Counted from the stretch's first letter, positions 1 to 6,684 are shown. The stretch is 20,693 bases of DNA from Thermodesulfovibrionales bacterium (GCA_020053565.1 JAGVMY010000100.1:1-20693); one strand, 5' to 3'. A program made the numbers and translations. Notes: generated from the sequence alone by a model not told the origin.

Positions 1-1
1 A

Positions 2-97
2 CCTATTCTTCTTGTAAAGAATCTGAAGAGGGAACTGTTTCTTAACGGAGTCCTTGTAAAAAAGGCCGGCAATTGGCTGCAGAGCCTTGAGACATAG
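2..97 (+). CDS. C-terminal end of an unidentified protein (5' end outside window)
   Basis: An open frame enters the window at base 2 and stops at TAG 95-97, giving 31 residues (start PILLVKNLKRELF, end WLQSLET). The amphipathic, lysine-rich tail looks protein-like, and the neighbours suggest a polysaccharide gene, but no motif is visible and I assign no function. Past the TAG the same frame stays open to TGA 248-250, and the first 26 or so codons after the stop also look protein-like. The TAG could therefore be a recent nonsense mutation, with the C/G-rich repeat forming the distal part. This is a partial gene with moderate confidence. Confidence 0.5.
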   Translation, partial: PILLVKNLKRELFLNGVLVKKAGNWLQSLET

Positions 98-176
98 CAT
101 ATAAATAATAGCGATGTTAAGAAAGATATAGGCAATGTTTTAATGGCAATTAAGGGTTGGATTGGGAACATGAAAA

Positions 177-281
177 ACAACCCCCTTCCCCCCTTAACAA
201 AGGGGGAATTAAAGGGGGTCATTACTTCCCCCTTAATAAAGGGGGATTGAGGGGGTTGTGCCCCTTTTCTAAGGGGGGAAT
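177..281. repeat. C/G-rich palindromic repeat block
   Basis: The block is built from alternating C5-6 and G5-6 tracts around TTAACAAA, TTAATAAA and TTCTAA spacers. ACAACCCCCT (177-186) and AGGGGGTTGT (250-259) are exact inverted repeats enclosing two smaller hairpins, and a third hairpin, CCCC-TTTTCTAA-GGGG, follows at 261-276. It resembles the dispersed CCCCCTT/AAGGGGG palindromes common in several bacterial phyla. It has no coding role of its own and may act as a transcript-end or RNA-stability structure upstream of the glycosyltransferase. Confidence 0.75.
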
Positions 282-295
282 TACCCACCTGGAAT

Positions 296-1777
296 GTGAA
301 AGAACCAATAATAATGACCATTATATTTGACAATAAAAATCACATCTCTCCAAAGGTAAGCATCATCCTTCTTGACTGGTCATGTCGGGAGAGCCTTCAT
401 TCTCTGGATTATCTTAATAACCAGACTATATCAAGAAACCAATACGAGATAATATGGATAGAGTATTACAGCAGACGTCCTTCTGAAATTGAAAATAAAT
501 TAAAGGAATGCAAAATGCATGGCAATCATCCAGTCATTGACCGGTGGATTGTTATGGAGATGCCTGAAAATGTCTATTACCATAAGCACTTGATGTTTAA
601 CATTGGTATTATTGCAACTAAAGGAGAAATTATATGTTTCTGTGATTCTGATGCCATATTCAGTCCGACCTTTGTAGAAAGCATTATCAGGTCTTTTGAA
701 GAAGACAGGAATATAGTGCTTCATATAGATGAGGTACGGAATATAGACAGGAAGTTTTATCCTTTCAACTACCCATCCATAAAAAAGGTTTTAAGTGGAG
801 GGTGCATAAACTGGAAGGATGGGAAGACTACCGGATTACTTGATAAAGATGACCCTCTGCACACATTGAACTATGGTGCCTGCATGTGTGCCCTTCGTGA
901 AGACCTTATAAATATAGGAGGGGCCGATGAGCATATTGATTATCTTGGACATATCTGCGGGCCCTATGATATGACATTCAGGCTTGTGAATGCGGGGAAA
1001 AAAGAAATATGGCATCAAAACGAGTTTATATATCATGTATGGCATCATGGAACTGACGGTAAGGATAACTATTTAGGTCCGCATGATGGGAAAAATATGT
1101 CAACAACTGCTCTTAATATTATAAAAACAGGACGGATAATGCCGCTTGTAGAAAATGCTGCTATCAAGGCGCTCAGGTTAAATAGAAGCTATGTAATTGC
1201 AAATGAAGAATTGATAATATCTGCTGTGAATCAAAGAGATGTTAACGAATGGACAGTAGAAAGATTAAAAGATAGAAAGAAAAAAGAGGAATATGCTGTT
1301 TCTAAATATATAAAAAACTATCGCATGGCAGCGACATATGTTTATATGCTGTGGAAGCAGGTCTTTACAAAAATTAACAAGGCATTAAGTTCACCAAATC
1401 CCTTAAATTATACGATTAGTAAATTTTATAAAATGCCCGATATAATTAAAAATATGTTTCTGTATAATTCAAATATCTATGAAAAATGCAGTAAGGCACT
1501 TCAAGACATTGTTTCAAGAGGCATTACAGAAATAGCTATCTGCGGCGCTGGCGATGAGGCTAATGTTTTGTATAAAATGATTAATGGAAGATTGAAAATT
1601 AAGGCAGTCTTTGATTTGACCAGTGGTAAAAGACTGTTTAACCATAATGTCCTCCCCATTGATGAAATTAAAAATTACAGCGGGATAGTAGTTGTGACTA
1701 ACCTCAACAGTGCCAATGAAATATTAGGCATGCTGAAGGAAATGGGTGTGCCCGGAGCTAGTATTATTGTTATCTAA
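296..1777 (+). CDS. GT2 family glycosyltransferase with C-terminal Rossmann-like domain
   Basis: Predicted cytoplasmic or membrane-associated glycosyltransferase for extracellular polysaccharide. Residues about 20-270 form a GT-A/GT2 fold: the first strand VSIILLDWS lies near 21-29 and the metal-binding DxD-like motif CDSDAIFSP at 116-124. Residues about 395-493 form a separate domain with the dinucleotide-binding-like turn IAICGAGDEA (413-422) and a later IVVVTN strand, like the small nucleotide-binding domains often attached to polysaccharide-modifying enzymes. The start is uncertain: GTG at 296 gives 493 residues, and ATG at 314 removes six; neither has a good Shine-Dalgarno sequence. No transmembrane segment is seen. 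It lies one base before the next GT2. Donor and acceptor cannot be inferred. Confidence 0.85.
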   Translation: MKEPIIMTIIFDNKNHISPKVSIILLDWSCRESLHSLDYLNNQTISRNQYEIIWIEYYSRRPSEIENKLKECKMHGNHPVIDRWIVMEMPENVYYHKHLMFNIGIIATKGEIICFCDSDAIFSPTFVESIIRSFEEDRNIVLHIDEVRNIDRKFYPFNYPSIKKVLSGGCINWKDGKTTGLLDKDDPLHTLNYGACMCALREDLINIGGADEHIDYLGHICGPYDMTFRLVNAGKKEIWHQNEFIYHVWHHGTDGKDNYLGPHDGKNMSTTALNIIKTGRIMPLVENAAIKALRLNRSYVIANEELIISAVNQRDVNEWTVERLKDRKKKEEYAVSKYIKNYRMAATYVYMLWKQVFTKINKALSSPNPLNYTISKFYKMPDIIKNMFLYNSNIYEKCSKALQDIVSRGITEIAICGAGDEANVLYKMINGRLKIKAVFDLTSGKRLFNHNVLPIDEIKNYSGIVVVTNLNSANEILGMLKEMGVPGASIIVI

Positions 1778-1778
1778 T

Positions 1779-2642
1779 ATGGATAATAGATATTTCCCGC
1801 TGGTCAGCATAATCACACCGGTGCTGAATTGTTCTCAATACATAGAACAATGTATTCAGAGTGTATTGTCGCAGGATTACCCTTATGTGGAGCATATTTT
1901 AGTAGATGGCGGGTCCAATGATGGGACGCTGGATATTATAAAAAAATATAATGGTCTATATCCTGACAAAGTAGTCTTTATTTCAGAGCCTGACAGGGGA
2001 GCATGTAACGCATGGAATAAAGGCTGGAATTTATCAAAAGGCGAAATATTAGGGTGGCTTGGCGGTGATGATTTTTATGAGAAGGGTTCTATCTCAACGG
2101 TAGTAGAATTTTTCAAATCAAATGTAGATGCATATTTTGTATTCGGCAGATGTAATCTAATTGATGATAAAAATAGAAAAATTTTAACCATCGGAATAAA
2201 AGATTTCAATATTGATAATGTCCTGTCAAGCTGTACCAGTGTGATTCCTAATCCCTCCGCTTTTTACAGGAAGGAAGTTATTAAAAAGATAGGACATTTA
2301 AGAACAGATATAAATTGCTGCGATTTTGATTACTGGATAAGGGTCGGACAGGTATATAAAATATATCGTATTGATAAAGTCCTGTCATCTTTTAGAATTC
2401 ACAGAAGCAGCGTTTCAGGTTCAACAACTTCTTACAGGACTTATGCCAAAGAAAAATACATGATAAAAAAACAATTCAATAAAGATTTTTCCATTCGCTG
2501 CATTATGGGATATTTATTTGCTTATGTGGCTGATATGATTAAGATCATTTTTAAATCTGGATTTTGGTATTATAAGCTTATGTATTCTTTAAAAAACATT
2601 TGGCTTGGTATTCAAACAATGTCCAAAAAGATTGTACCATGA
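1779..2642 (+). CDS. GT2 family glycosyltransferase (WcaA-like)
   Basis: A 287-residue GT-A glycosyltransferase. VSIITPVLN opens the fold at residue 9, DGGSNDGT lies at 43-50, EPDRGACNAWNKG at about 70-82 and the metal-binding GGDD at 95-98. A later DFDYWIRVG helix and FRIHRSSVS segment fit the acceptor side of this family. The gene starts one base after the previous stop, so it is probably co-translated. An in-frame GTG at 1746 would add 11 residues and overlap the upstream gene, but ATG 1779 begins just ahead of the conserved first strand and is preferred. Base composition is AT-rich, like the gene before it. It probably adds one sugar to the lipid-linked repeat unit; the sugar is unknown. 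Confidence 0.88.
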   Translation: MDNRYFPLVSIITPVLNCSQYIEQCIQSVLSQDYPYVEHILVDGGSNDGTLDIIKKYNGLYPDKVVFISEPDRGACNAWNKGWNLSKGEILGWLGGDDFYEKGSISTVVEFFKSNVDAYFVFGRCNLIDDKNRKILTIGIKDFNIDNVLSSCTSVIPNPSAFYRKEVIKKIGHLRTDINCCDFDYWIRVGQVYKIYRIDKVLSSFRIHRSSVSGSTTSYRTYAKEKYMIKKQFNKDFSIRCIMGYLFAYVADMIKIIFKSGFWYYKLMYSLKNIWLGIQTMSKKIVP

Positions 2643-2663
2643 ACCTACGGATGTGTTAAGGCA

Positions 2664-3767
2664 ATGCTGGCAATAATATTTTCCTTTTTCATCTCTGCAT
2701 TAACCTGTCTTTTTATTATCCGCTATAGTTATTTGTATGGGCATCTGATTTCTGACCCTGTGAAAGGTGGTCCACAGAAGTTTCATACGAGACTTACACC
2801 CCGCATCGGTGGCGTAGCAATCATGGCGGGGATGATCATGTCTGCAGGGATATTTATATGGCAGAAAAAGATCTTTGCAACAGAAACCTTGTTATTGCTT
2901 GGCTGTTCAATGCCAGCTTTTTTGAGCGGTCTTTCCGAGGATATTACGAAAAGGGTAGGTGTTTTATGGAGGCTACTTTTGACAATGGTTGCTGCATGTT
3001 TGGCATTCTTTTTATTAGATGCAGGGTTTACAAGGTTGTCTTTGCCATTTGTGGATAGCTGGCTGGCATTCATCCCTTTTTCTTTACTCCTGACAATGGT
3101 TGCGGTGGCAGGAGTTTCCCATGCGATAAATATTATTGATGGTTATAATGGTCTGGCTGGCGTTATAGCTACCTTTATTCTCGTAGCACTTGCTTATGTT
3201 TCATTTAAGGTAAACGACCTATTTTTATTGTTTCTTTGCCTGTCAATGCTCGGGGCGGTAGCAGGGTTTCTCATCTGGAATTATCCAAACGGAATGATAT
3301 TTCTTGGAGACAGCGGGGCATATTTCATAGGCTTTATAATTGCAGTGGTATCAGTGCTTCTTGTAAACCGACATCCAGAGGTCTCTCCATGGTTCCCGAT
3401 GCTTCTTGTGATCTATCCTGTATTGGAGACTCTGTTTTCTATTTATCGCAAAAAGTTTTTGCGCGGTCAATCACCAGGTATGCCGGATGGTTTGCATTTC
3501 CATATGATAGTTTACAAACGGCTTCTGCAATGGACAGTGGGTAAGAAAAGTGCAAAATACCTTACAAAACGCAATGCCATGACATCGCCTTATCTTTGGG
3601 TGCTTTCCCTTTTTTCAATAATACCAGCGGTTTTATTCTGGCAGAATACTTTAATTCTTATGGTATTTGTTGTGCTTTTCATGCTGTTTTATCTATGGCT
3701 TTACTGGCAAATTGTGAAGTTCAGGACACCGAGGTGGCTGGTCTGGAGATCTAAGGGGAGCAGGTGA
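2664..3767 (+). CDS. WecA/MraY-like undecaprenyl-phosphate sugar-1-phosphate transferase
   Basis: Multi-pass membrane enzyme (367 residues, about 10-11 hydrophobic segments) of the polyprenyl-phosphate N-acetylhexosamine-1-phosphate transferase family (PF00953). It transfers a sugar phosphate from a UDP-sugar to undecaprenyl phosphate at the cytoplasmic face. Motifs in order: HTRLTPRIGG (41-50), GLSEDITKRVG (89-99, where classical members have DD), NIIDGYNGLAG (156-166), FLGDSGAYFIG (213-223) and the His motif PDGLHFHM (274-281). The E-D form at 92-93 occurs in a known WecA-like subfamily and is not taken as inactivating. It could start an O-antigen or exopolysaccharide chain, in parallel with the WbaP-like protein on the other strand. 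Its TGA overlaps the GTG of the epimerase stub. Confidence 0.88.
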   Translation: MLAIIFSFFISALTCLFIIRYSYLYGHLISDPVKGGPQKFHTRLTPRIGGVAIMAGMIMSAGIFIWQKKIFATETLLLLGCSMPAFLSGLSEDITKRVGVLWRLLLTMVAACLAFFLLDAGFTRLSLPFVDSWLAFIPFSLLLTMVAVAGVSHAINIIDGYNGLAGVIATFILVALAYVSFKVNDLFLLFLCLSMLGAVAGFLIWNYPNGMIFLGDSGAYFIGFIIAVVSVLLVNRHPEVSPWFPMLLVIYPVLETLFSIYRKKFLRGQSPGMPDGLHFHMIVYKRLLQWTVGKKSAKYLTKRNAMTSPYLWVLSLFSIIPAVLFWQNTLILMVFVVLFMLFYLWLYWQIVKFRTPRWLVWRSKGSR

Positions 3768-3823
3768 GAATTTTCGTTATAGGAGGTGCATGCTGCATTG
3801 GCAGTCATATTGTTAAGTATTAG
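3764..3823 (+). pseudogene. Truncated N-terminus of an NAD-dependent sugar epimerase
   Basis: GTG 3764 overlaps the TGA of the WecA-like gene as GTGA, a typical operon junction. The 19 codons read VRIFVIGGACCIGSHIVKY, then TAG 3821. This matches the first beta-strand and GGxGxxGSH dinucleotide-binding loop of GalE-type extended short-chain dehydrogenases, with the usual GAGFIG degraded to GACCIG. The rest of the enzyme (about 300 residues) is absent; the next 14 bases lead straight into a different truncated gene. I read it as a deletion scar rather than a functional peptide. Confidence 0.6.
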
Positions 3824-3836
3824 AGAAAAAATAGTA

Positions 3837-4046
3837 ATGCTCAAGAGACTTTTTGATTTTATCCTATCGTTGATCGGTATTATCGGATCGGCTCCACTCT
3901 GGATTCTCTTCGCACTGGCAATCAAACTGGAGGACAGGGGGCCCGTCTTCTACACTCAGAGCCGGGTAGGAAAAGGCGGGAGGATAGTTCAAGTTTATAG
4001 AAGATGGGAAGTAGGCAGTAGGAAAGCTGATAGGTTATCCTATTAA
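3837..4046 (+). pseudogene. Truncated bacterial sugar transferase (WcaJ/WbaP catalytic-domain start)
   Basis: ATG 3837 begins MLKRLFDFILSLIGIIG, the membrane helix that opens the catalytic domain of polyprenyl glycosylphosphotransferases (PF02397). It is followed by the conserved AIKLEDRGPVFYTQSRVGKGG. Similarity ends after about 56 residues at GRIVQVYR, where the family continues KFRSM. Thirteen unrelated residues follow, then TAA 4044-4046. The D-E catalytic pair and the C-terminal GLWQVSGR region are missing, so it cannot be active alone. Longer starts exist (GTG 3786, TTG 3798) but add non-family residues that overlap the epimerase stub. An intact relative lies at 12550-13998 on the minus strand. 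Confidence 0.75.
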
Positions 4047-4110
4047 TTACGACCCATGGACTAATAAGGCAATTGATTTTGCAGGGACATTGTGAAAGAA
4101 TAGATTTGTG

Positions 4111-4530
4111 ATGAATCCAAAAAGGGCATTATCTTTTGAAGAAATCCGGGGAAGGCTGACGCCCCTTCTGAGTGAGGAAAGGCTGCAGTTTGTTCTGTTA
4201 TTCGGCTCATCGGCGCATGGGAGGATGCATAAGCGCAGTGATATTGATCTTGCATTCATGTTTGAAGGCCCGGCGGATATTCTTGAGCTTACCAACAGGG
4301 TTATCAGACTTCTCCGCACCGATACTGTTGATGTGGTTGACCTGAGCAGGGCAAGTCCTTTGTTGCGGTATGCTGCTGTGAAAACCGGCAGGCTCCTGTA
4401 TGAGAAGACCCCCGGACTCTTCAATACCTTTTGCTCTCTCGCGTTCAGGATGTATGCAGACACAAAAAAACTCCGTGATGGCCGGGCAGAGGCAATCGGC
4501 TATTTCCTCGGGCGAAGGAAGTCGGCATGA
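4111..4530 (+). CDS. mntA: MntA-type minimal nucleotidyltransferase antitoxin
   Basis: A 139-residue minimal nucleotidyltransferase. LFGSSAHGRMHKRSDIDLAF (about residues 30-49) contains the GSxxxG loop and the DxD metal-binding pair. In characterised HEPN-MNT pairs, MntA silences the HepT RNase by AMPylating a tyrosine beside its active site. ATG 4111 is chosen; GTG 4108 directly before it would add one residue, and neither has a strong Shine-Dalgarno. The stop TGA overlaps the ATG of the HepT gene (ATGA, 4527-4530), so translation is coupled. It starts about 65 bases after the sugar-transferase stub, which makes it a later arrival in the polysaccharide cluster. The family call is firm; the antitoxin role is inferred from family and partner. 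Confidence 0.87.
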   Translation: MNPKRALSFEEIRGRLTPLLSEERLQFVLLFGSSAHGRMHKRSDIDLAFMFEGPADILELTNRVIRLLRTDTVDVVDLSRASPLLRYAAVKTGRLLYEKTPGLFNTFCSLAFRMYADTKKLRDGRAEAIGYFLGRRKSA

Positions 4531-4955
4531 ACCCGTTAGAGAAAGAAATCATCAGAAGGAAACTCGCTGTTATCATAGAGAACCTGAAAGCCCTTGAGCC
4601 GATAGCAGCCATGACCAGAGAAGAATATATCGAGGATTTTTATAAAAGGAAGGCCACCGAGAGGCTTTTACAGGAACTTATTGAAGCAGCCATTGATATC
4701 AACACTCACATTCTTGTACAGGCAGGCAATACAGTGCCTGACGATTATTATGAAAGCTTTGTCAAAACAGGAGAACTCAAAATCATATCCCAGGATCTCG
4801 CCGGTAAACTCGCTCCGTCCGCGGGCCTGAGAAACAGGCTTGTTCATGAATATGATCTTCTCGAACATTCGCTCGTGCTTGATGCAGTCAGAATGGCCCA
4901 GGATATGTACAGTCAGTATGTAAAAGAAATCGATGGGTATCTCTCAAAGACCTGA
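4527..4955 (+). CDS. hepT: HepT-like HEPN ribonuclease toxin
   Basis: A 142-residue, mostly helical HEPN-domain protein (DUF86/HepT family). The diagnostic Rx4HxY motif is seen as RNRLVHEY, with R102, H107 and Y109. Arg and His form the RNase active site in studied members, and the Tyr is the target of MntA AMPylation. All three residues are present, so the toxin looks potentially active. Its ATG overlaps the MntA stop by four bases, the standard arrangement for this type VII toxin-antitoxin system. No terminator is evident after the TGA. The substrate (mRNA or tRNA) cannot be read from the sequence. Confidence 0.88.
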   Translation: MNPLEKEIIRRKLAVIIENLKALEPIAAMTREEYIEDFYKRKATERLLQELIEAAIDINTHILVQAGNTVPDDYYESFVKTGELKIISQDLAGKLAPSAGLRNRLVHEYDLLEHSLVLDAVRMAQDMYSQYVKEIDGYLSKT

Positions 4956-5315
4956 TTGATTCTTACCTCTGAACTTCCAGAAATAGTCGTGAAGCAAAAA
5001 AGGAACTAAAATTGGGTACGGGTTCATATTTATAAAGACCTAAAATGAGAACCTGTCCCTGATTTCACTCTATGCTATTTCGATTCTTAATACAGCTTTT
5101 CATGCAAGAACCCTATTCACGAGGCGTGCCGGCATAAGAGTGCAAGTGCTAAAATTCAAGACGCGACTCTACCCCTTTGCGCTGCGGCTTGGTTAAGGAC
5201 ATTGAACAAGACAAGATGCAGCTTATCCTGAAAGTCGTCCGTTCGATTGTCAGATAATCTTTGAAGCTACCCCAAGACTGGCTGGCTCACGGCCTGGAAA
5301 TTTCTAATACCTCAA
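4956..5315. other. Gene-free stretch between HepT and HicA
   Basis: This 360-base stretch has no convincing coding frame on either strand and no tRNA-like fold that I can see. It holds one imperfect inverted repeat (5014-5059, listed separately). The rest has mixed base composition and looks like degraded sequence, perhaps an old mobile-element or TA-module remnant. Confidence 0.5.
5014..5059. repeat. Imperfect inverted repeat (REP-like)
   Basis: The left arm GGGTACGGGTTCATATTT pairs with the right arm AAAATGAGAACCTGTCCC; the right arm reverse-complemented reads GGGACAGGTTCTCATTTT. The arms agree at most positions with a one-base gap and enclose a short loop. The GGG(T)ACRGGTTC core resembles palindromes dispersed with REP-associated tyrosine transposases, but no transposase gene is present here. 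Confidence 0.45.
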
Positions 5316-5492
5316 TTATATCCCAAGTTGTTTTCTTATGAGCATGCAAAGGCTGTCTTTAATTTCTGAATGGCGGGGAACAGGAGCTTTCCTGCCGTTC
5401 TTCTGATTTACATAAATATCATGATTTGCTCCGTGCCGTTTTAGATAACATCCTGCTGCAGTTAGTTCCTTGATGAACTCCTGCCGTTTCAC
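5316..5492 (-). CDS. hicA: HicA-like mRNA interferase toxin
   Basis: A 58-residue protein beginning GTG AAA CGG (MKRQEFIKELTAAG) and ending RKQLGI. It has the HicA double-stranded-RNA-binding-like fold signature: K-x-FIKELTAAGC, the catalytic-loop histidine H24 in GANHDIY, a KAPVPRH segment and a C-terminal CMLIRKQLGI helix. HicA toxins cleave mRNA and tmRNA and are neutralised by HicB. The GTG start overlaps the HicB stop (GTGA, bases 5489-5492), so translation is coupled. Length is normal for the family. The order here is antitoxin first, then toxin, the reverse of the E. coli hicAB order but common elsewhere. No key residue is missing. Confidence 0.87.
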   Translation of the reverse strand: MKRQEFIKELTAAGCYLKRHGANHDIYVNQKNGRKAPVPRHSEIKDSLCMLIRKQLGI

Positions 5493-5692
5493 ACCTCAAC
5501 CTCAATTTCCTTTTGCTGAACCGAAGTCCAAACCGGCTCTTCTTCTTCCGTCATTAATTTGTATGCCTCCCGGACATTTTTCTCTAATTCATCAAGTGTT
5601 TCACCCTGACTGAAAACACCGGGAACTTCTTTTATCCGTCCCACATACCATCCCTCATCTATCCAATATTCAAGTGTGAAATGCCTTAACAT
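5489..5692 (-). CDS. hicB: HicB-like antitoxin
   Basis: A 67-residue protein with the partial RNase-H-like HicB fold: FTLEYWIDEGWYVGRIKEVPG, then VFSQGETLDELEKNVREAY, the typical pattern of two strands, PG turn and helix. It matches the short HicB class without a separate DNA-binding domain, so autoregulation by this protein alone is not assured. The ATG at 5692 has an excellent Shine-Dalgarno, AAGGAGGTG, in 5700-5708, seven bases upstream. The gene is co-transcribed with hicA, and its 76-base upstream gap is shared with the divergent small gene at 5769. The acidic C-terminal tail (TEEEEP, then EIEVEV) fits a toxin-binding segment. Confidence 0.85.
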   Translation of the reverse strand: MLRHFTLEYWIDEGWYVGRIKEVPGVFSQGETLDELEKNVREAYKLMTEEEEPVWTSVQQKEIEVEV

Positions 5693-5724
5693 GATTCAAC
5701 ACCTCCTTTTATGTCTCAAAATCT

Positions 5725-5753
5725 TTGACTCTAATTCTACCTGTCATTATAAA
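5725..5753 (+). promoter_or_regulatory. Sigma70-like promoter for the 5769/5873 gene pair
   Basis: TTGACT (5725-5730), a 17-base spacer and TATAAA (5748-5753); each hexamer matches five of six consensus bases. Transcription would start near 5760, leaving only about nine bases before ATG 5769, so the first small protein may be translated from an almost leaderless message. The promoter lies in the gap shared with the divergent hicBA pair, so HicBA binding could affect both directions (inference). Confidence 0.6.
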
Positions 5754-5768
5754 GAGAAAGCAATAAAT

Positions 5769-5876
5769 ATGGGGTTGACAAGGACACATGCTCAGAACAA
5801 GAAGAGAGCAACCCTTGATTTAAAGATGAATTGGGGGCAATATAGAGAAAGCCTCGAAAAGGAGTTGATGAAATGA
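5769..5876 (+). CDS. Small basic hypothetical protein (35 aa) upstream of DUF5647 gene
   Basis: ATG 5769 opens a 35-residue frame, MGLTRTHAQNKKRATLDLKM and then NWGQYRESLEKELMK. The N-terminal half is strongly basic (HAQNKKR) and the rest could form an amphipathic helix. The stop TGA overlaps the ATG of the next gene (ATGA, 5873-5876), which argues that it is really translated. AAAGAGAAAG upstream could serve as a weak ribosome site. I do not recognise the family. Position and size fit a partner of the DUF5647 protein, or the remains of a longer gene. Confidence 0.45.
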   Translation: MGLTRTHAQNKKRATLDLKMNWGQYRESLEKELMK

Positions 5877-6076
5877 CCAGAGATGAAGTGATTAAGAAGA
5901 ACCTGGACCTTCACTCGGAGTGGATGAAGTATACCTTTGAGAACCCGGATGTTCTTGACAGGATTCCGAAAGGCGCTGTTCTCGTGATTCTGCCGGAAGA
6001 CGACGAGGAACTCTATGCGGAGAATTACAGGGTTCTGGAGGAGAACAAGAGCATCGGAAAAAATGGGACAGCCTGA
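5873..6076 (+). CDS. DUF5647 family protein
   Basis: A 67-residue acidic protein. The N-terminal EVIKKNLDLHSEWMKYTFEN followed by PDVLDRIPKGAVLVILPEDD matches what I recall of the DUF5647 pattern: KN-L-L, then IP-xA-V-V-LPE-DDxEL, then EENxRxLEE. Function is unknown; members are small and often lie among toxin-antitoxin genes. AAGGAG (5858-5863) lies about nine bases before the ATG. The C-terminus (KSIGKNGTA) departs from the family and is shorter than I expect, and it follows an A6 run (6059-6064), so a late frameshift is possible. It is translationally coupled to the 35-residue gene upstream. Confidence 0.65.
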   Translation: MTRDEVIKKNLDLHSEWMKYTFENPDVLDRIPKGAVLVILPEDDEELYAENYRVLEENKSIGKNGTA

Positions 6077-6144
6077 CGGTTCTATTTTCTTCTATAAGTT
6101 AAGGTCATATTCTTAATACTAAGCTTATATAGTAGGTGATTGCA

Positions 6145-6399
6145 CTAAACAGTTTTTTCCTGCTTTACTTTCTCATGTAGCCAAACTTTTATCAAGGCGC
6201 CGCGGTCAACACCTATTCGCTTCCGTATATCATCGATCTCTTTAACCAGTGATTCTGAGATATCCAGTGTAATGCGTACTTTCTTCCCATGATGGATTAC
6301 TCTGGCCTGAGACATATCTATAAGGTCATGGATATCCTCTCCAGAATCAAATCGACGGTCAAATTCAGCGCTACTTTTAGCCAGCTTTTTCTTTTTCAT
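6145..6399 (-). CDS. brnA: BrnA-like ribbon-helix-helix antitoxin
   Basis: An 84-residue antitoxin from ATG 6399. The C-terminal half, KVRITLDISESLVKEIDDIR, followed by KRIGVDRGALIKVWLHEKV, is a ribbon-helix-helix/CopG DNA-binding domain. The N-terminal half, FDSGEDIHDLIDMSQARV, is the toxin-binding part typical of BrnA. AAGGAGG at 6409-6415 lies nine bases upstream and decides this start over an in-frame codon at 6426. The gene overlaps the 3' end of brnT by 23 bases, so the two are co-translated. In studied pairs the antitoxin or complex represses its own promoter. Confidence 0.87.
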   Translation of the reverse strand: MKKKKLAKSSAEFDRRFDSGEDIHDLIDMSQARVIHHGKKVRITLDISESLVKEIDDIRKRIGVDRGALIKVWLHEKVKQEKTV

Positions 6400-6664
6400 A
6401 AAGCATTGCCTCCTTTTTTCTGGCACGTCTCACTGAGAGGATGCGTATTACATCACCTCGCATGGTATATATTGCAGTCCATAATTTATTATGTTGTCTG
6501 CCGATTATAATGCTTCGGTCTTCCACAGGATGTGGGGCATGAATTTCAACACGATTCTCATCCAACCATATGTTCTTTGCAGTTTCAAAATCAATCCCGT
6601 GTTTTATCTTGTTTGCACTGCTCTTATCGTCATCACACTCAAATTTCATATATTTATTATGCAT
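6377..6664 (-). CDS. brnT: BrnT-like ribonuclease toxin
   Basis: A 95-residue DUF497/BrnT protein with a RelE-like fold. Typical features are FECDDDKSSANKIKHGIDFE, VEDRSIIIGRQHNKLW, and the terminal GDVIRILSVRRARKKE carrying the S-xRRA-x-R-x-E signature of the family active region. Family members cleave RNA and block translation. Two starts are possible: ATG 6664, or ATG 6649, which begins at MKFECDDDK as most family members do; neither has a clear Shine-Dalgarno. It is followed by its antitoxin in the usual toxin-first order. All conserved residues I look for are present, so it appears intact. Confidence 0.88.
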   Translation of the reverse strand: MHNKYMKFECDDDKSSANKIKHGIDFETAKNIWLDENRVEIHAPHPVEDRSIIIGRQHNKLWTAIYTMRGDVIRILSVRRARKKEAMLYEKEKAG

Positions 6665-6684
6665 ATTTCATACATATTTTCAAC

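Noticed and set aside
177..281. Possible CRISPR-like or phage attachment repeat upstream of the first GT2
   Set aside because: The units are palindromic and irregularly spaced, and no integrase or cas gene is present.
2753..2960. E-D in place of D-D in the WecA-like GLSED motif as evidence of a dead enzyme
   Set aside because: The E-D form is familiar in a subfamily of these transferases, and all other motifs are intact.
4047..4463. Open frame of 138 codons on the minus strand over mntA
   Set aside because: It lies antisense to a clear nucleotidyltransferase with intact motifs, and its product shows no family pattern.
5060..5300. Possible tRNA or small structured RNA in the gene-free stretch
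   Set aside because: No T-loop consensus or cloverleaf pairing could be found by eye.
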